Assembly: GCF_004521915.1 (NCBI RefSeq)
Contig: NZ_SDKD01000011.1
Coordinates: forward strand, 62,001 to 126,000
Length of the DNA stretch: 64,000 nucleotides
Reading direction: 5' to 3'
Origin: Brevibacillus migulae
Lineage (GTDB): Bacteria; Bacillota; Bacilli; Brevibacillales; Brevibacillaceae
Below, piece after piece: positions 50,508-58,796 of the stretch (the stretch's first letter is position 1; each line of letters starts with the position of its first letter). Position numbers and translations under genes: made by a program. The notes under the pieces were generated by a model. The model ran no database searches, was not told where the DNA came from, and saw only the letters and a program-made list of their open reading frames with translations.

Positions 50508-50680
50508 AAAAATGACCTTTACCAGCTATCGGTAAAGGTCATTCCTTTTTATCCATAGGACCTTTACCGTATCGTTGGTAAAGGTCTCGCTAACAACGCA
50601 ATCGTTGCCAACAAAGCCGAGGGATGCTCCCCGTAATGACGACTTTGCTGTAGCAGCTACTCCCCTTTAACATTCCTACC
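50508..50680 (-). promoter_or_regulatory. Mn2+ (yybP-ykoY) riboswitch with terminator platform
   Basis: The minus strand has the conserved loop 1 TTAAAGGGGAGTAG, CGGGGAGCATCC, and loop 3 GCGAGACCTTTACC. The platform repeats GACCTTTACC twice, each paired with GGTAAAGGTC. The last hairpin runs into TTTTTTTG (about 50510-50546). The class binds Mn2+ and raises expression of exporters, matching terC downstream. Confidence 0.93.
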
Positions 50681-50686
50681 CTAGTA

Positions 50687-50711
50687 TACGAGCCTGAAAG
50701 TCTAAGGTTTC
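50687..50711 (-). promoter_or_regulatory. Possible ECF (sigma-W-type) promoter for the riboswitch transcript
   Basis: On the minus strand GAAAC and CGTA are separated by exactly 16 bp, matching the sigma-W/X/M pattern. No good sigma-A -35 pairs with the overlapping TATACT. B. subtilis yceF (a TerC protein) is in the ECF regulon, which lends some support. Confidence 0.4.
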
Positions 50712-50715
50712 GTTT

Positions 50716-51303
50716 TTACAGAAATTTTTTTGCGATTTCTTGCAGGGCAGCCGACGCAAAAATGAGATTTCCGTATTCCTGCAAAAAGGCTTCGGCCAGA
50801 TCTGCTTTTTTTCCGTATTCACTGACCACGGCACGAATCAGCGCTGCGTCTTCTTCGGCTGTGTCCGTCAAATCGATCTGCAGATAATATTTGTTTTCGT
50901 AGGCGTAGACAGTGCCGACCTCGCCCACGCTTTCCGGCATTTTATGCGCACACAGGATCAGATCTTCAAAATCGGCGAAGGAAAATAGCATGGTTGCAGT
51001 ATGCTGCTCAGCCGCTGCTTTTTCCCGCTGCATCGCATCGAGATCCTCGTCCTGCTCCTCTGTCAGTGCTTCTATGCGAATATAGGCTCCTTCATGCGGA
51101 ATGTAGGAAGCTTCCGTTCGAATCGGACTTTCAAATGGAAAATCAGTTGCGGAAGAGGCGGCAAACAGGATCACGTCATCCACCAACTCATTAATCATAC
51201 GGATGTTCGCCGGATCATCTCCGTTACGAAAACCTCTTTTCGTCAATTCTTCATTATCCAAAAACAACAGAATAGTACGATCCGGTTGAAATTCAATTCT
51301 CAT
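50716..51303 (-). CDS. MecA/YpbH-type ClpC adaptor protein
   Basis: Acidic protein of 195 residues with the MecA N-terminal domain (MRIEFQPDRTILLFLDNEEL, NIRMINELVDDVILFAAS). Its C-terminal domain has FSFADFEDLILCAHKMPE and YENKYYLQIDL. MecA-type adaptors deliver substrates to ClpCP. The length equals YpbH more than MecA. ATG 51303 follows AAGGGGTG. Confidence 0.88.
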   Translation of the reverse strand: MRIEFQPDRTILLFLDNEELTKRGFRNGDDPANIRMINELVDDVILFAASSATDFPFESPIRTEASYIPHEGAYIRIEALTEEQDEDLDAMQREKAAAEQHTATMLFSFADFEDLILCAHKMPESVGEVGTVYAYENKYYLQIDLTDTAEEDAALIRAVVSEYGKKADLAEAFLQEYGNLIFASAALQEIAKKFL

Positions 51304-51389
51304 GTGCCACACACCCCTTCTCCTATTTCCTATCATACTAGCATTGCACAAAATTGACTGGGGTATGATTAAATATACTTTTTCGTTTA

Positions 51390-51417
51390 GTATTATGCAA
51401 TAGGGGGTTGCTGTCAA
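51390..51417 (-). promoter_or_regulatory. Sigma-A promoter of the mecA-type gene
   Basis: TTGACA (51412-51417) and TAATAC (51390-51395) are separated by 16 bp, leaving a leader of about 80 nt. Confidence 0.7.
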
Positions 51418-51423
51418 ACTGCA

Positions 51424-51690
51424 TTATCTGCTTTTGACCAAAAGTTCGACTGCCTCCTGCACCACCTTGCTCGTGTCCCCGCCTTTCTCCTGCTCCTCCC
51501 TCAAACAACGCTGGAGATTCTCTGCGACGATTTGGGCGATCGCTTTATCCGAAGCATTGCGGATGGCAGTCAGCTGGGCTACCACCTCTTTGCAGCTTTT
51601 TTGCTGCTCCATCATGCTCAGCACACCGCGAATTTGGCCCTCGATTCGGCGCAGACGTTTTTTGATATCATCACCGTAGTCGTAGTCCAT
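51424..51690 (-). CDS. cstR: CstR-type persulfide-sensing repressor (CsoR family)
   Basis: Repressor of 88 residues with the CsoR-family start DIKKRLRRIEGQIRGVLSMM. Cys33 and Cys62 are present, but the copper-ligand His of CsoR is replaced by Asn58 (VAENLQRCL). That matches CstR of Staphylococcus aureus, which senses sulfane sulfur with two cysteines. ATG 51690 has AGGAGG upstream. It follows the dsrE-like, tauE and tusA genes, a sulfur-handling set. Confidence 0.88.
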   Translation of the reverse strand: MDYDYGDDIKKRLRRIEGQIRGVLSMMEQQKSCKEVVAQLTAIRNASDKAIAQIVAENLQRCLREEQEKGGDTSKVVQEAVELLVKSR

Positions 51691-51716
51691 CGATTTTCTC
51701 CTCCTGTAACATATAC

Positions 51717-51741
51717 GTGTATACGTATAGTATAGTCGCAA
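51717..51741 (-). promoter_or_regulatory. Possible operator/promoter of cstR
   Basis: The minus strand between the dsrE-like stop and cstR carries TATACTATACGTATACACG, rich in ATAC/GTAT half sites, with a TATACT -10-like element. It may give cstR its own autoregulated promoter. Confidence 0.35.
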
Positions 51742-51747
51742 AAAAAA

Positions 51748-52230
51748 TTAAATAAACAAATTGATTTTCGCCTGGTTCGCATCTCCCAAGTAAGCGGCAA
51801 CACCAGCAAATTCGACACCATCGATCAACTCTTCGTCTTTCAGCCCAAGCAGTTCCTGCGTCATCGTGCAAGCCACCAGTTTGACGCCCTGCTCCTGGGC
51901 CAGCTCAATCAATTGGGGAAGGGACAAGGCATTATGCTTCTTCATGACGTGCTTGATCATTTGCGGTCCCATCCCCAGCATGTTCAGCTTGGAAAGCCCC
52001 AGCTTATTCGCCCCGCGCGGCATCATCCAGCCAAACGCCTTTTCCAGCCAATTTTTCTTCACCAGGACAGACTCATCTTTGCGCAGCGCATTCAGCCCCC
52101 AAAAGGTGCAGAAAATCGTCACATCATGCTCGTACGCCGCTGCTCCATTGGCAATAATAAACGCGGCAATCGCTTTATCCAAATCCCCGCTGAATAACAC
52201 AATCGTCGTCTTTTCTTTTTGCTGCTCCAT
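51748..52230 (-). CDS. DsrE/F-like sulfur-carrier family protein
   Basis: Protein of 160 residues of the DsrE2/3-like group. Conserved cysteines are Cys41 (TIFCTFWGLNALRKD) and Cys121 (GVKLVACTMTQELLGL), the latter the likely persulfide-carrying residue. A flexible MMPRGANKLGLSKLNMLGMG loop is typical. ATG 52230 follows AAGGAG. It lies just after tauE and before cstR. Confidence 0.85.
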   Translation of the reverse strand: MEQQKEKTTIVLFSGDLDKAIAAFIIANGAAAYEHDVTIFCTFWGLNALRKDESVLVKKNWLEKAFGWMMPRGANKLGLSKLNMLGMGPQMIKHVMKKHNALSLPQLIELAQEQGVKLVACTMTQELLGLKDEELIDGVEFAGVAAYLGDANQAKINLFI

Positions 52231-52253
52231 GATCTCTATCTCCTTTTCGATCG

Positions 52254-53048
52254 CTATACTTGTAAAAGATCGGCCCAAATTTTAACCGCAGTCAGGGAAA
52301 TCAGTGCGATTAACCCGTAACGCAGCCATTTCACATTGATCCTCGCGCTTAGCAAGCTGCCGATTGGCGCTCCCAGGATGCTTCCCAATACAGTGAATAC
52401 GGTAGGCATCAGCGGAATATGCCCAGCTGTCAGCTTGCCCAATACACCGCCAATGGCGGAGATGAATACAATAGCCAAAGAAGAGGCGATCGTCACACGC
52501 GTCGGGATTTTCAGGACGGTCAGCATGATCGGAATCAAGATAAACGCACCGCCAGCGCCCACTATCCCCGAAACTAGGCCTACCGCAAATGCTGCCAGGA
52601 TCGCGATCATGCGGTTGTAGGCAATTTCCTCCGCGTTTTCTTCAGTCCCCTTGTTTTTCAGCAGCATGAGGAAGACAGCCACGACGGCCAATACTCCATA
52701 TATAAGGTTAATGCCCTCACTGGACATATATTTTGAAATGAATCCTCCGAGCAGACTCGCGACCAGAATGCTCCCGCCCATGTCCTTGACCAGTCCTTTG
52801 TGGATCAGCGAAGTGTTCTTTCCGCTTTTCTTCCGGAAAGCGAGCACCCCGGCAAAAGAGGAAAAAAACACCTGAAACATGGAAATCGAAGCGACTTCCT
52901 GTGTGGGAAACCGGGCAACCCCCAGCCAATCGGGAACAAACAGGAGCAGGGGATAGTTAATAATTGCCCCGCCTATTCCTAGCAGCCCGGAGAAAAAAGA
53001 GCCCACCAACCCCAACGAAAACAATACGAGAAACAGCAGAATGTCCAT
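52254..53048 (-). CDS. tauE: TauE/SafE-family sulfite/sulfonate exporter
   Basis: Membrane protein of 264 residues with eight helices. The two inverted halves show GLLGIGGAIINYPLLLF and VGLVSGIVGAGGAFILIPIM. Family members export sulfite or related anions; in S. aureus a tauE gene belongs to the cst operon. GGGGAGG precedes ATG 53048. It is followed by dsrE-like and cstR. Confidence 0.88.
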   Translation of the reverse strand: MDILLFLVLFSLGLVGSFFSGLLGIGGAIINYPLLLFVPDWLGVARFPTQEVASISMFQVFFSSFAGVLAFRKKSGKNTSLIHKGLVKDMGGSILVASLLGGFISKYMSSEGINLIYGVLAVVAVFLMLLKNKGTEENAEEIAYNRMIAILAAFAVGLVSGIVGAGGAFILIPIMLTVLKIPTRVTIASSLAIVFISAIGGVLGKLTAGHIPLMPTVFTVLGSILGAPIGSLLSARINVKWLRYGLIALISLTAVKIWADLLQV

Positions 53049-53161
53049 ACGTCCTCCCCGTTGCCTACCTCCGTCGCGCAAACTTGCCGATACCTGTTTT
53101 CAAATCGGGGCATTTCGGGTATGATAATACCAAGTAAAATAATCGGAATAGGGTGGTATTT

Positions 53162-53338
53162 GTGGTTCGACTGTTACAATCGCTTTTCCAACAGCATTGT
53201 CCAACCTGCAATGAACCCCTTCGCTCGGAAAGAGACGCGTTTAGCAGCGTCAAAGCATGTCCCCATGGTCACTTTAAAGAAGAAACCTATCCCCATTTAG
53301 GCGTCAGCATTGTTTATCACGATTTTAGAAAAACTTGA
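53162..53338 (+). CDS. Small zinc-ribbon-like protein, unknown function
   Basis: Protein of 58 residues with CPTC and CPHGH metal-binding pairs (QQHCPTCNEPL, VKACPHGHFKEETYPHLG). The GTG start at 53162 has AGGGTGG 5 nt upstream. It is divergent from tauE and followed by a hairpin with a T-run. I do not recognise a named family. Confidence 0.6.
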   Translation: MVRLLQSLFQQHCPTCNEPLRSERDAFSSVKACPHGHFKEETYPHLGVSIVYHDFRKT

Positions 53339-53375
53339 CTTTGCCAAGTCTTTGGCGGAGCTTAGTTTTTCTCAT
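53334..53375 (+). terminator. Terminator of the small zinc-ribbon gene
   Basis: CTTTGCCAA pairs with TTGGCGGAG (G-T pairs allowed) and is followed by CTTAGTTTTTC. Confidence 0.6.
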
Positions 53376-53407
53376 GCCGATGGGTATTTTATAAATTCCT
53401 ATCGACC

Positions 53408-53446
53408 GAAATAAGCGAACACTGGTAAGCAGTGCTCGCCTATTTT
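53408..53446 (-). terminator. Terminator of tusA
   Basis: GCGAGCACTG and CAGTGTTCGC pair around CTTAC on the minus strand; the T-tract (TTATTT) is weak. Confidence 0.6.
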
Positions 53447-53448
53447 CA

Positions 53449-53676
53449 TTAGACCTTTTTTACGAGGAATTTGTAAACACCGTTTTCTGCCTCATGATGA
53501 ACCAGCTCATGGTTGGTCTGTTTCACCCACGCCTGGAAGTCGTTGAGAGATCCTCTGTCTGTGGACAGAACCTCCATGATTTGCCCTGGCTGCAAGCCGT
53601 CCAATGCCTTCTTCGCTTTTACGATCGGCATCGGGCATGCCAGTCCTTTTGTATCCACGGTGATATCTGCTTTCAT
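53449..53676 (-). CDS. tusA: TusA-family sulfurtransferase
   Basis: Protein of 75 residues with the sulfur-accepting motif KGLACPMPIVKAKKAL (Cys14 in CPxP) and TDRGSLNDFQAWVKQTNHEL. TusA proteins carry persulfide sulfur. It is preceded by a CstR-like operator, so it probably belongs to the same regulon as tauE, the dsrE-like gene and cstR. Confidence 0.92.
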   Translation of the reverse strand: MKADITVDTKGLACPMPIVKAKKALDGLQPGQIMEVLSTDRGSLNDFQAWVKQTNHELVHHEAENGVYKFLVKKV

Positions 53677-53707
53677 ATTCGTGTTCCTCCCAGCCGTTTT
53701 ATATACT

Positions 53708-53725
53708 TATACCCCTATATGTATA
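53708..53725. promoter_or_regulatory. CstR-like operator upstream of tusA
   Basis: TATACCCCTATATGTATA resembles the palindromic CstR/CsoR operators that centre on ATACCCC followed by GGGTAT. The right half-site is degenerate. It lies about 30 bp before tusA. Confidence 0.55.
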
Positions 53726-53768
53726 TTAAAGACCATTTTTACTCTTGTCAATCCCGCTTCCTTTCCAT

Positions 53769-53800
53769 GAAAAAGGGAAGCATGGTAGCATGCTTCCCCA
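53769..53800 (-). terminator. Terminator of the RCC1-like gene
   Basis: GGGAAGCATG and CATGCTTCCC form a 10-bp perfect stem around CTAC on the minus strand, then TTTTTC. Confidence 0.88.
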
Positions 53801-53836
53801 CATAAACCGGTGCCCGTCCAGGCTTTCCAGTCAAAG

Positions 53837-55012
53837 CTATGGATGAGTCGTAAATTCAATATCTTCGAATAAGAAGATTCCTTCCTTTGGATCAAAATGA
53901 AGGGTAGTAATGTGGCTATTATCCTTTTTGATTCGTTCGATCAATTGCTCTTTGGTCGGATACGGCTTTGTCTGAACCGTCCCCTTTCCGAAAGCATAGA
54001 GCGTCTTTCCATGAATCCCAGCGCTTGTCGCATTCGACGCCAGCTTCTCATAGTTCGTATAGAGAAATCCCATAAAGTCGAATCCTTTGGTGTCACTGAT
54101 GTAAATTCGTCCATTTGCCCGGTACGCATACCTCACCCATACCTCTCCATTCGCTTTGTACAAGAAATCGGTGTAGGGCGTGGTTTTATAGCCGGTAGCA
54201 TTGATAAACATCGGGTCGGTCAGCGGATCCAGCTTTCTCAACGAGTAGGTATAGATGACCGAGCCTCCCTGTGCAGTCGGGAGATAAAACAATGGCGGTT
54301 GGGCTGCTGTTTTCCCATAGATGGATCGATTGAGGCTCTTGTCAAGGGCAAAGACATGCTGGTACGCCCCCGCCGCTCCGATGCGCTGCAGATCTAATGT
54401 GGTCGGATGCAGCATATGGTTGTATCCACACACGTAAATGCCATCGTCTGCAATGATGACCGTTGTATTCGCGGAGGTCGCCGCTGAACGAACCTTGCTC
54501 ATCAGCTTGGTCGGCGTGCCCACTTTTTTCACACCTTTGATCCCCAATTGATTCAGGTTATTGGCTCCCATGACATACAGATCCCGGTTCGTTGTGAGGA
54601 ACAGGATTTCATTTCGTCCAGTCATGACCTTCTCCACCGTGGTGATCGGCAGGGGGACCGGCTTTGCCGAGCTCAGAACCGGCTTCTGGTAATAAATCAT
54701 GTCGCTTTGGTCATACAAGGTTCCTTGGAAATAGACCCGCTTTCCTTCCGTCAAGAACAGCATAAATTTTTCACCGGCGATCAGTTCCTTCACTTTTTCC
54801 GGAATGGCGAGAGGCTTTGTGGAATTGCCCACGTACACCTTTCCACCTCTCACGACATATGGCTGACCGTTCAAGGCATCCACCTGCTGGACGTTGACTG
54901 CTGCCTTCGCAGCGGCGGGCTTGACAGTCGCTGCCGTGCCTGCCTCGGTAATCGAAATGTTTATTGTCAAAAGACTTGCGATAAGGGTAAGCGCCCCTAA
55001 CATGCGTTTCAC
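53837..55012 (-). CDS. Secreted protein with RCC1-like repeat, unknown function
   Basis: Protein of 391 residues with a signal peptide (MKRMLGALTLIASLLTINIS, cleavage near ITEAG). The mature part has beta-rich repeats; one, LYVMGANNLNQLGIKG, resembles the RCC1 signature. Others such as VYFQGTLYDQSDM and IYVCGYNHMLHPT are weaker. RCC1-type propellers mediate protein binding. It may be a cell-surface protein; no enzyme motif is seen. Confidence 0.7.
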   Translation of the reverse strand: MKRMLGALTLIASLLTINISITEAGTAATVKPAAAKAAVNVQQVDALNGQPYVVRGGKVYVGNSTKPLAIPEKVKELIAGEKFMLFLTEGKRVYFQGTLYDQSDMIYYQKPVLSSAKPVPLPITTVEKVMTGRNEILFLTTNRDLYVMGANNLNQLGIKGVKKVGTPTKLMSKVRSAATSANTTVIIADDGIYVCGYNHMLHPTTLDLQRIGAAGAYQHVFALDKSLNRSIYGKTAAQPPLFYLPTAQGGSVIYTYSLRKLDPLTDPMFINATGYKTTPYTDFLYKANGEVWVRYAYRANGRIYISDTKGFDFMGFLYTNYEKLASNATSAGIHGKTLYAFGKGTVQTKPYPTKEQLIERIKKDNSHITTLHFDPKEGIFLFEDIEFTTHP

Positions 55013-55104
55013 GAATGTGTGCCCCTTTCATTTACCTGGTTCATATTACCAAGACGGCAGGAAAATCCAAAATGTTACAAAGGGAAATAAAACAATTTTA
55101 GCCC

Positions 55105-55122
55105 AAGTGATCTATTTCACTC
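55105..55122. promoter_or_regulatory. Possible Rex/CRP-like palindrome upstream of the alcohol dehydrogenase
   Basis: AAGTGATCTATTTCACTC contains GTGA-N6-TCAC, the core of Rex (TTGTGA-N6-TCACAA) sites, but the outer bases do not match. It lies about 90 bp before the gene. Confidence 0.3.
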
Positions 55123-55213
55123 CATCATTCTCCCAAATCGGCAAAATAGAAGATGTAACCATCCGATAGAGAACATTCATCCACTTTTCAGGGAGAATGA
55201 AGGAGGAACCACA

Positions 55214-56227
55214 ATGAAAGCAGCAGTTGTCAAACACTTTAAAGCACCGCTGACGATTGAACAGGTGGAAAAGCCAGAGGTAGGACCAGGTGAAGTGCTC
55301 GTTCACATTCATGCGTGCGGGGTATGTCATACCGACTTGCATGCGGCCCATGGAGATTGGCCGGTAAAGCCCAAGCTGCCATTGATCCCTGGGCACGAAG
55401 GTGTTGGCGTCATTGAAAAAGTGGGACCGGGCGTTACGCATCTCAAAGCAGGCGATCGTGTCGGCATTCCATGGCTGTATTCTGCTTGCGGTCATTGTGA
55501 GTACTGCTTGAGCGGATGGGAGACGCTGTGCCCCAACCAGCATAACTCCGGTTATTCGGTAGACGGCGGTTATGCGGAGTATTGCAAGGCGGCAGCTGAT
55601 TATGTCGTGAAAATTCCGGAAAACCTTGATTTTGTGGAAGCCGCACCGATTTTCTGCGCAGGGGTAACCACCTATAAAGCGCTGAAAGTAACGGGAGCCA
55701 AGCCGGGAGAATGGGTAGCCATTTATGGTGCTGGCGGTCTCGGTCACGTGGCGATCCAATATGCGAAGGCGATGGGACTGCATGTCGCAGCCGTCGATAC
55801 AGGCGAGGAAAAACTGGCGCTCGCTCGCGAGCTGGGTGCAGATTTGACGGTTGACTTCCGCATGGAAAAAGCCGATGAAGCGATTCAAGAAAAAGTAGGC
55901 GGTGTTCACGCTGCCGTATGTACAGCGGTGAACAAGATCGCCTTCCAGCAAGCCTTCCACAGTGTTCGCCGCGGCGGTACTTGCGTAGCGGTAGGTCTGC
56001 CGCCGGAAGACATGCCTGTTCCGATTTTTGATACGGTACTGAAAGGCATTAAAGTGGTAGGCTCCATCGTGGGAACACGCAAAGATCTCATCGAAGCCCT
56101 GCAGTTTGCTTCTGAGGGCAAGGTGAAAACCATCGTTCAGACCAAACCGTTGGAAGAAATTAATGAGATTTTTGAGCAGATGGAAAAAGGAGAAATTAAC
56201 GGTCGTATTGTACTCACCTTCGAATAA
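55214..56227 (+). CDS. adhP: Zinc-dependent alcohol dehydrogenase (AdhP type)
   Basis: Enzyme of 337 residues of the medium-chain family. Catalytic zinc ligands are in [11 protein letters not shown] and [12 protein letters not shown]. The structural zinc site is [15 protein letters not shown], and the NAD(P) motif is [15 protein letters not shown]. It oxidises primary alcohols or reduces aldehydes. AAGGAGGA precedes the ATG, and a strong GC-rich terminator follows. Confidence 0.95.
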   Translation: MKAAVVKHFKAPLTIEQVEKPEVGPGEVLVHIHACGVCHTDLHAAHGDWPVKPKLPLIPGHEGVGVIEKVGPGVTHLKAGDRVGIPWLYSACGHCEYCLSGWETLCPNQHNSGYSVDGGYAEYCKAAADYVVKIPENLDFVEAAPIFCAGVTTYKALKVTGAKPGEWVAIYGAGGLGHVAIQYAKAMGLHVAAVDTGEEKLALARELGADLTVDFRMEKADEAIQEKVGGVHAAVCTAVNKIAFQQAFHSVRRGGTCVAVGLPPEDMPVPIFDTVLKGIKVVGSIVGTRKDLIEALQFASEGKVKTIVQTKPLEEINEIFEQMEKGEINGRIVLTFE

Positions 56228-56238
56228 GCGTTGGATCA

Positions 56239-56285
56239 CACATCCCCCCGGCAGGCAGGAAGCTGTCGGGGGGATGATTTCTTTT
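56239..56285 (+). terminator. Terminator of adhP
   Basis: CATCCCCCCGGCAG and CTGTCGGGGGGATG form a long stem followed by ATTTCTTTTT. Confidence 0.85.
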
Positions 56286-56359
56286 TGGATGACAGTTTTC
56301 CAGTTTCCCTGCTAAAGTGGACAGTAGATGTGCTTATGTCAAAAAGCGGGGATGATAAC

Positions 56360-57100
56360 ATGGCGGATAAAAAAGGGATGCTGCTGCAGCTTGCAGATCA
56401 TGTCTGGATCTACCCTCAGGGGGAAAACCTGGAGCGGATTGAGCCCGCAGTAGGGGTAATCATGACCGCGAACCAAACCGTATTGATTGATTGCGGAAAT
56501 AGCCCGGGGCATGCCAGAGAGATACAGCGGGCACTGCATGAAAGAAAGGCGCCTCCTGTTTCAACCATCATCTATACCCACCATCATTGGGACCATATTT
56601 TTGGCAGCTGTGTGTTTGACGCTGAGGTGATCGCCTGTCGGCAGTGTGCCGACGAGCTGGACAGCATGGCCGAGATTCCGTGGGGGCCGGCATGGCTGGA
56701 GCATGAGATGAAGGAAAATCCTTTATTGGAGAGAAGTAACCGTGCGAAGCTTCTTGTCATCGAGGATTGGAGCGAGCTGCGGATCGTGAAGCCGACTCGC
56801 GTCTTTGCCGATCAGATGACACTGGAGGTAGACGGGATCACACTGCAACTGCAATGGGTAGGCGGCCCCCATGCGAACGATTCGATCACGGTGGAAGTCG
56901 TTGGCCAAGGTGTGCTCTTTGTAGCGGACTGTTTCTATCCACCGCCGTTTCATCTGCGCAAGCCGGACGATACCCCGGATTGGGACATGCTGAACCGATT
57001 GCGGAAAGATTCCATCCAGTGGTATGTTCACGGGCATGGTCAGCCGCTAACGTCCGATGAGATCCAGCAGCTTTGGCAAAACACAAAAAAACAAGCATAA
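56360..57100 (+). CDS. MBL-fold metallo-hydrolase
   Basis: Protein of 246 residues with the metallo-beta-lactamase fold. Metal ligands are in IYTHHHWDHIFG (HxHxDH), VGGPHANDSITV, FVADCFYPP and YVHGHGQPL. The substrate is unknown. ATG 56360 follows GCGGGGATGATAAC. It lies between adhP and tRNA-Ser. Confidence 0.88.
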   Translation: MADKKGMLLQLADHVWIYPQGENLERIEPAVGVIMTANQTVLIDCGNSPGHAREIQRALHERKAPPVSTIIYTHHHWDHIFGSCVFDAEVIACRQCADELDSMAEIPWGPAWLEHEMKENPLLERSNRAKLLVIEDWSELRIVKPTRVFADQMTLEVDGITLQLQWVGGPHANDSITVEVVGQGVLFVADCFYPPPFHLRKPDDTPDWDMLNRLRKDSIQWYVHGHGQPLTSDEIQQLWQNTKKQA

Positions 57101-57129
57101 GCTGCCTCACTGGCAAACTCATGCTTGTT
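57083..57129 (-). terminator. Terminator downstream of tRNA-Ser
   Basis: ACAAGCATGAG and CTTATGCTTGT form the stem on the minus strand, followed by TTTTTTTG. The same hairpin may end the plus-strand hydrolase gene, though its T-tract on that side is poor. Confidence 0.8.
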
Positions 57130-57143
57130 GAACTTGTTATGTA

Positions 57144-57235
57144 TGGCGGAGAGAGTGGGATTCGAACCCACGCACGCCTCACGACGCCTAACGCATTTCG
57201 AGTGCGTCCCCTTATGACCACTTGGGTATCTCTCC
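57144..57235 (-). tRNA. tRNA-Ser (anticodon CGA)
   Basis: A 92-nt minus-strand gene with acceptor stem GGAGAGA/TCTCTCC, D-loop AAGTGGT, anticodon stem ACGCA/TGCGT around CTCGAAA, a long class II variable arm, T-arm GGGTTCGAATCCC and an encoded CCA end. CGA reads UCG. It lies near tadA, whose B. subtilis homologue is also close to a tRNA-Ser and the SRP RNA gene. Confidence 0.96.
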
Positions 57236-57374
57236 AGAACATCCCGAAGCAAAAATAACTATAGCAAAAATATTTTCCCCATGCAAGATGAAAAATATTG
57301 GCATACTTGATTTGCATGGCTTCTTCCGGCAATATAGGAAGAAATCAAAAGAACTGATTAAAGCGAGGAACCAT

Positions 57375-58091
57375 ATGAAACGCGAACGTCTCGATAAAGT
57401 ACTGGCCAATATGGGCTTGGGTACACGCAAGGAAGTAAAAGCGCTCGTAAAACAGAAATTGATCGAAGTAGACGGTGTCGTTGCGACCGACCCCGGCATG
57501 CACGTCATCCCGGAGGAGCAGACGATCCTCGTCGAAGGGGAGCCGCTGAACTATAAGCGCTGGATTTATGTCATGCTGAACAAGCCACCGGGCGTGATCT
57601 CTGCCACGGAAGATCCCCGTCATGAGACCGTCGTCGACCTGCTGCCGATCGAATGGGCGGATAAGGTTCATCCGGTTGGACGGCTGGATATCGATACCGA
57701 AGGGCTGCTACTGTTAACCAATGACGGACAGCTTTCCCACAGTCTCCTTTCCCCCAAAAAGAAAGTGGACAAGGAGTATTATGCGAAAATTCGCGGGCAA
57801 GTGACCCAGCACCACGTCGATGAATTTGCCAAAGGGGTAACCCTCGATGACGGCTATCATACCATGCCCGCCAAATTGGAGATCCTGTCCTCAGGCGAAG
57901 AATCCGAGATCAAGGTCACGATCATGGAAGGGAAGTTTCATCAGGTGAAGCGCATGTTTGCTGCCTTCGGACTGGAGGTCACCTATCTGAAACGACTGCG
58001 GATGGGCACGCTCCTGCTGGACGAGTCGCTGGAATTGGGAGATTTCCGGGAACTGACCGAAGAAGAGCTTGCCGGACTTCGCGGAGAATAA
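57375..58091 (+). CDS. 16S rRNA pseudouridine synthase (RsuA family)
   Basis: Enzyme of 238 residues. The N-terminal S4 domain (RERLDKVLANMGLGTRKEVK) is followed by a catalytic domain with HPVGRLDIDTEGLLLLTNDG, containing the catalytic Asp. The family makes pseudouridine at 16S position 516. ATG 57375 follows GAGG. The longer upstream reading frame crosses the tRNA region and is rejected. Confidence 0.93.
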   Translation: MKRERLDKVLANMGLGTRKEVKALVKQKLIEVDGVVATDPGMHVIPEEQTILVEGEPLNYKRWIYVMLNKPPGVISATEDPRHETVVDLLPIEWADKVHPVGRLDIDTEGLLLLTNDGQLSHSLLSPKKKVDKEYYAKIRGQVTQHHVDEFAKGVTLDDGYHTMPAKLEILSSGEESEIKVTIMEGKFHQVKRMFAAFGLEVTYLKRLRMGTLLLDESLELGDFRELTEEELAGLRGE

Positions 58092-58111
58092 CCTCCTGCC
58101 CTTACGTACCT

Positions 58112-58633
<522 letters not shown>

Positions 58634-58796
58634 TTACTCTGTTCATGACTACCTTACGATGACATGCTGCCTGCGTCAAATCAAAAGCGGTTCGATTCTA
58701 GCAAGGCTCGTGCTGTCCCCTATCAAAATAGCCCTTTTGGGTACGTTTCTATTCGCCATCCTCTTGGCAAAAATGACAAAGAGGAGGTGATTTCAT

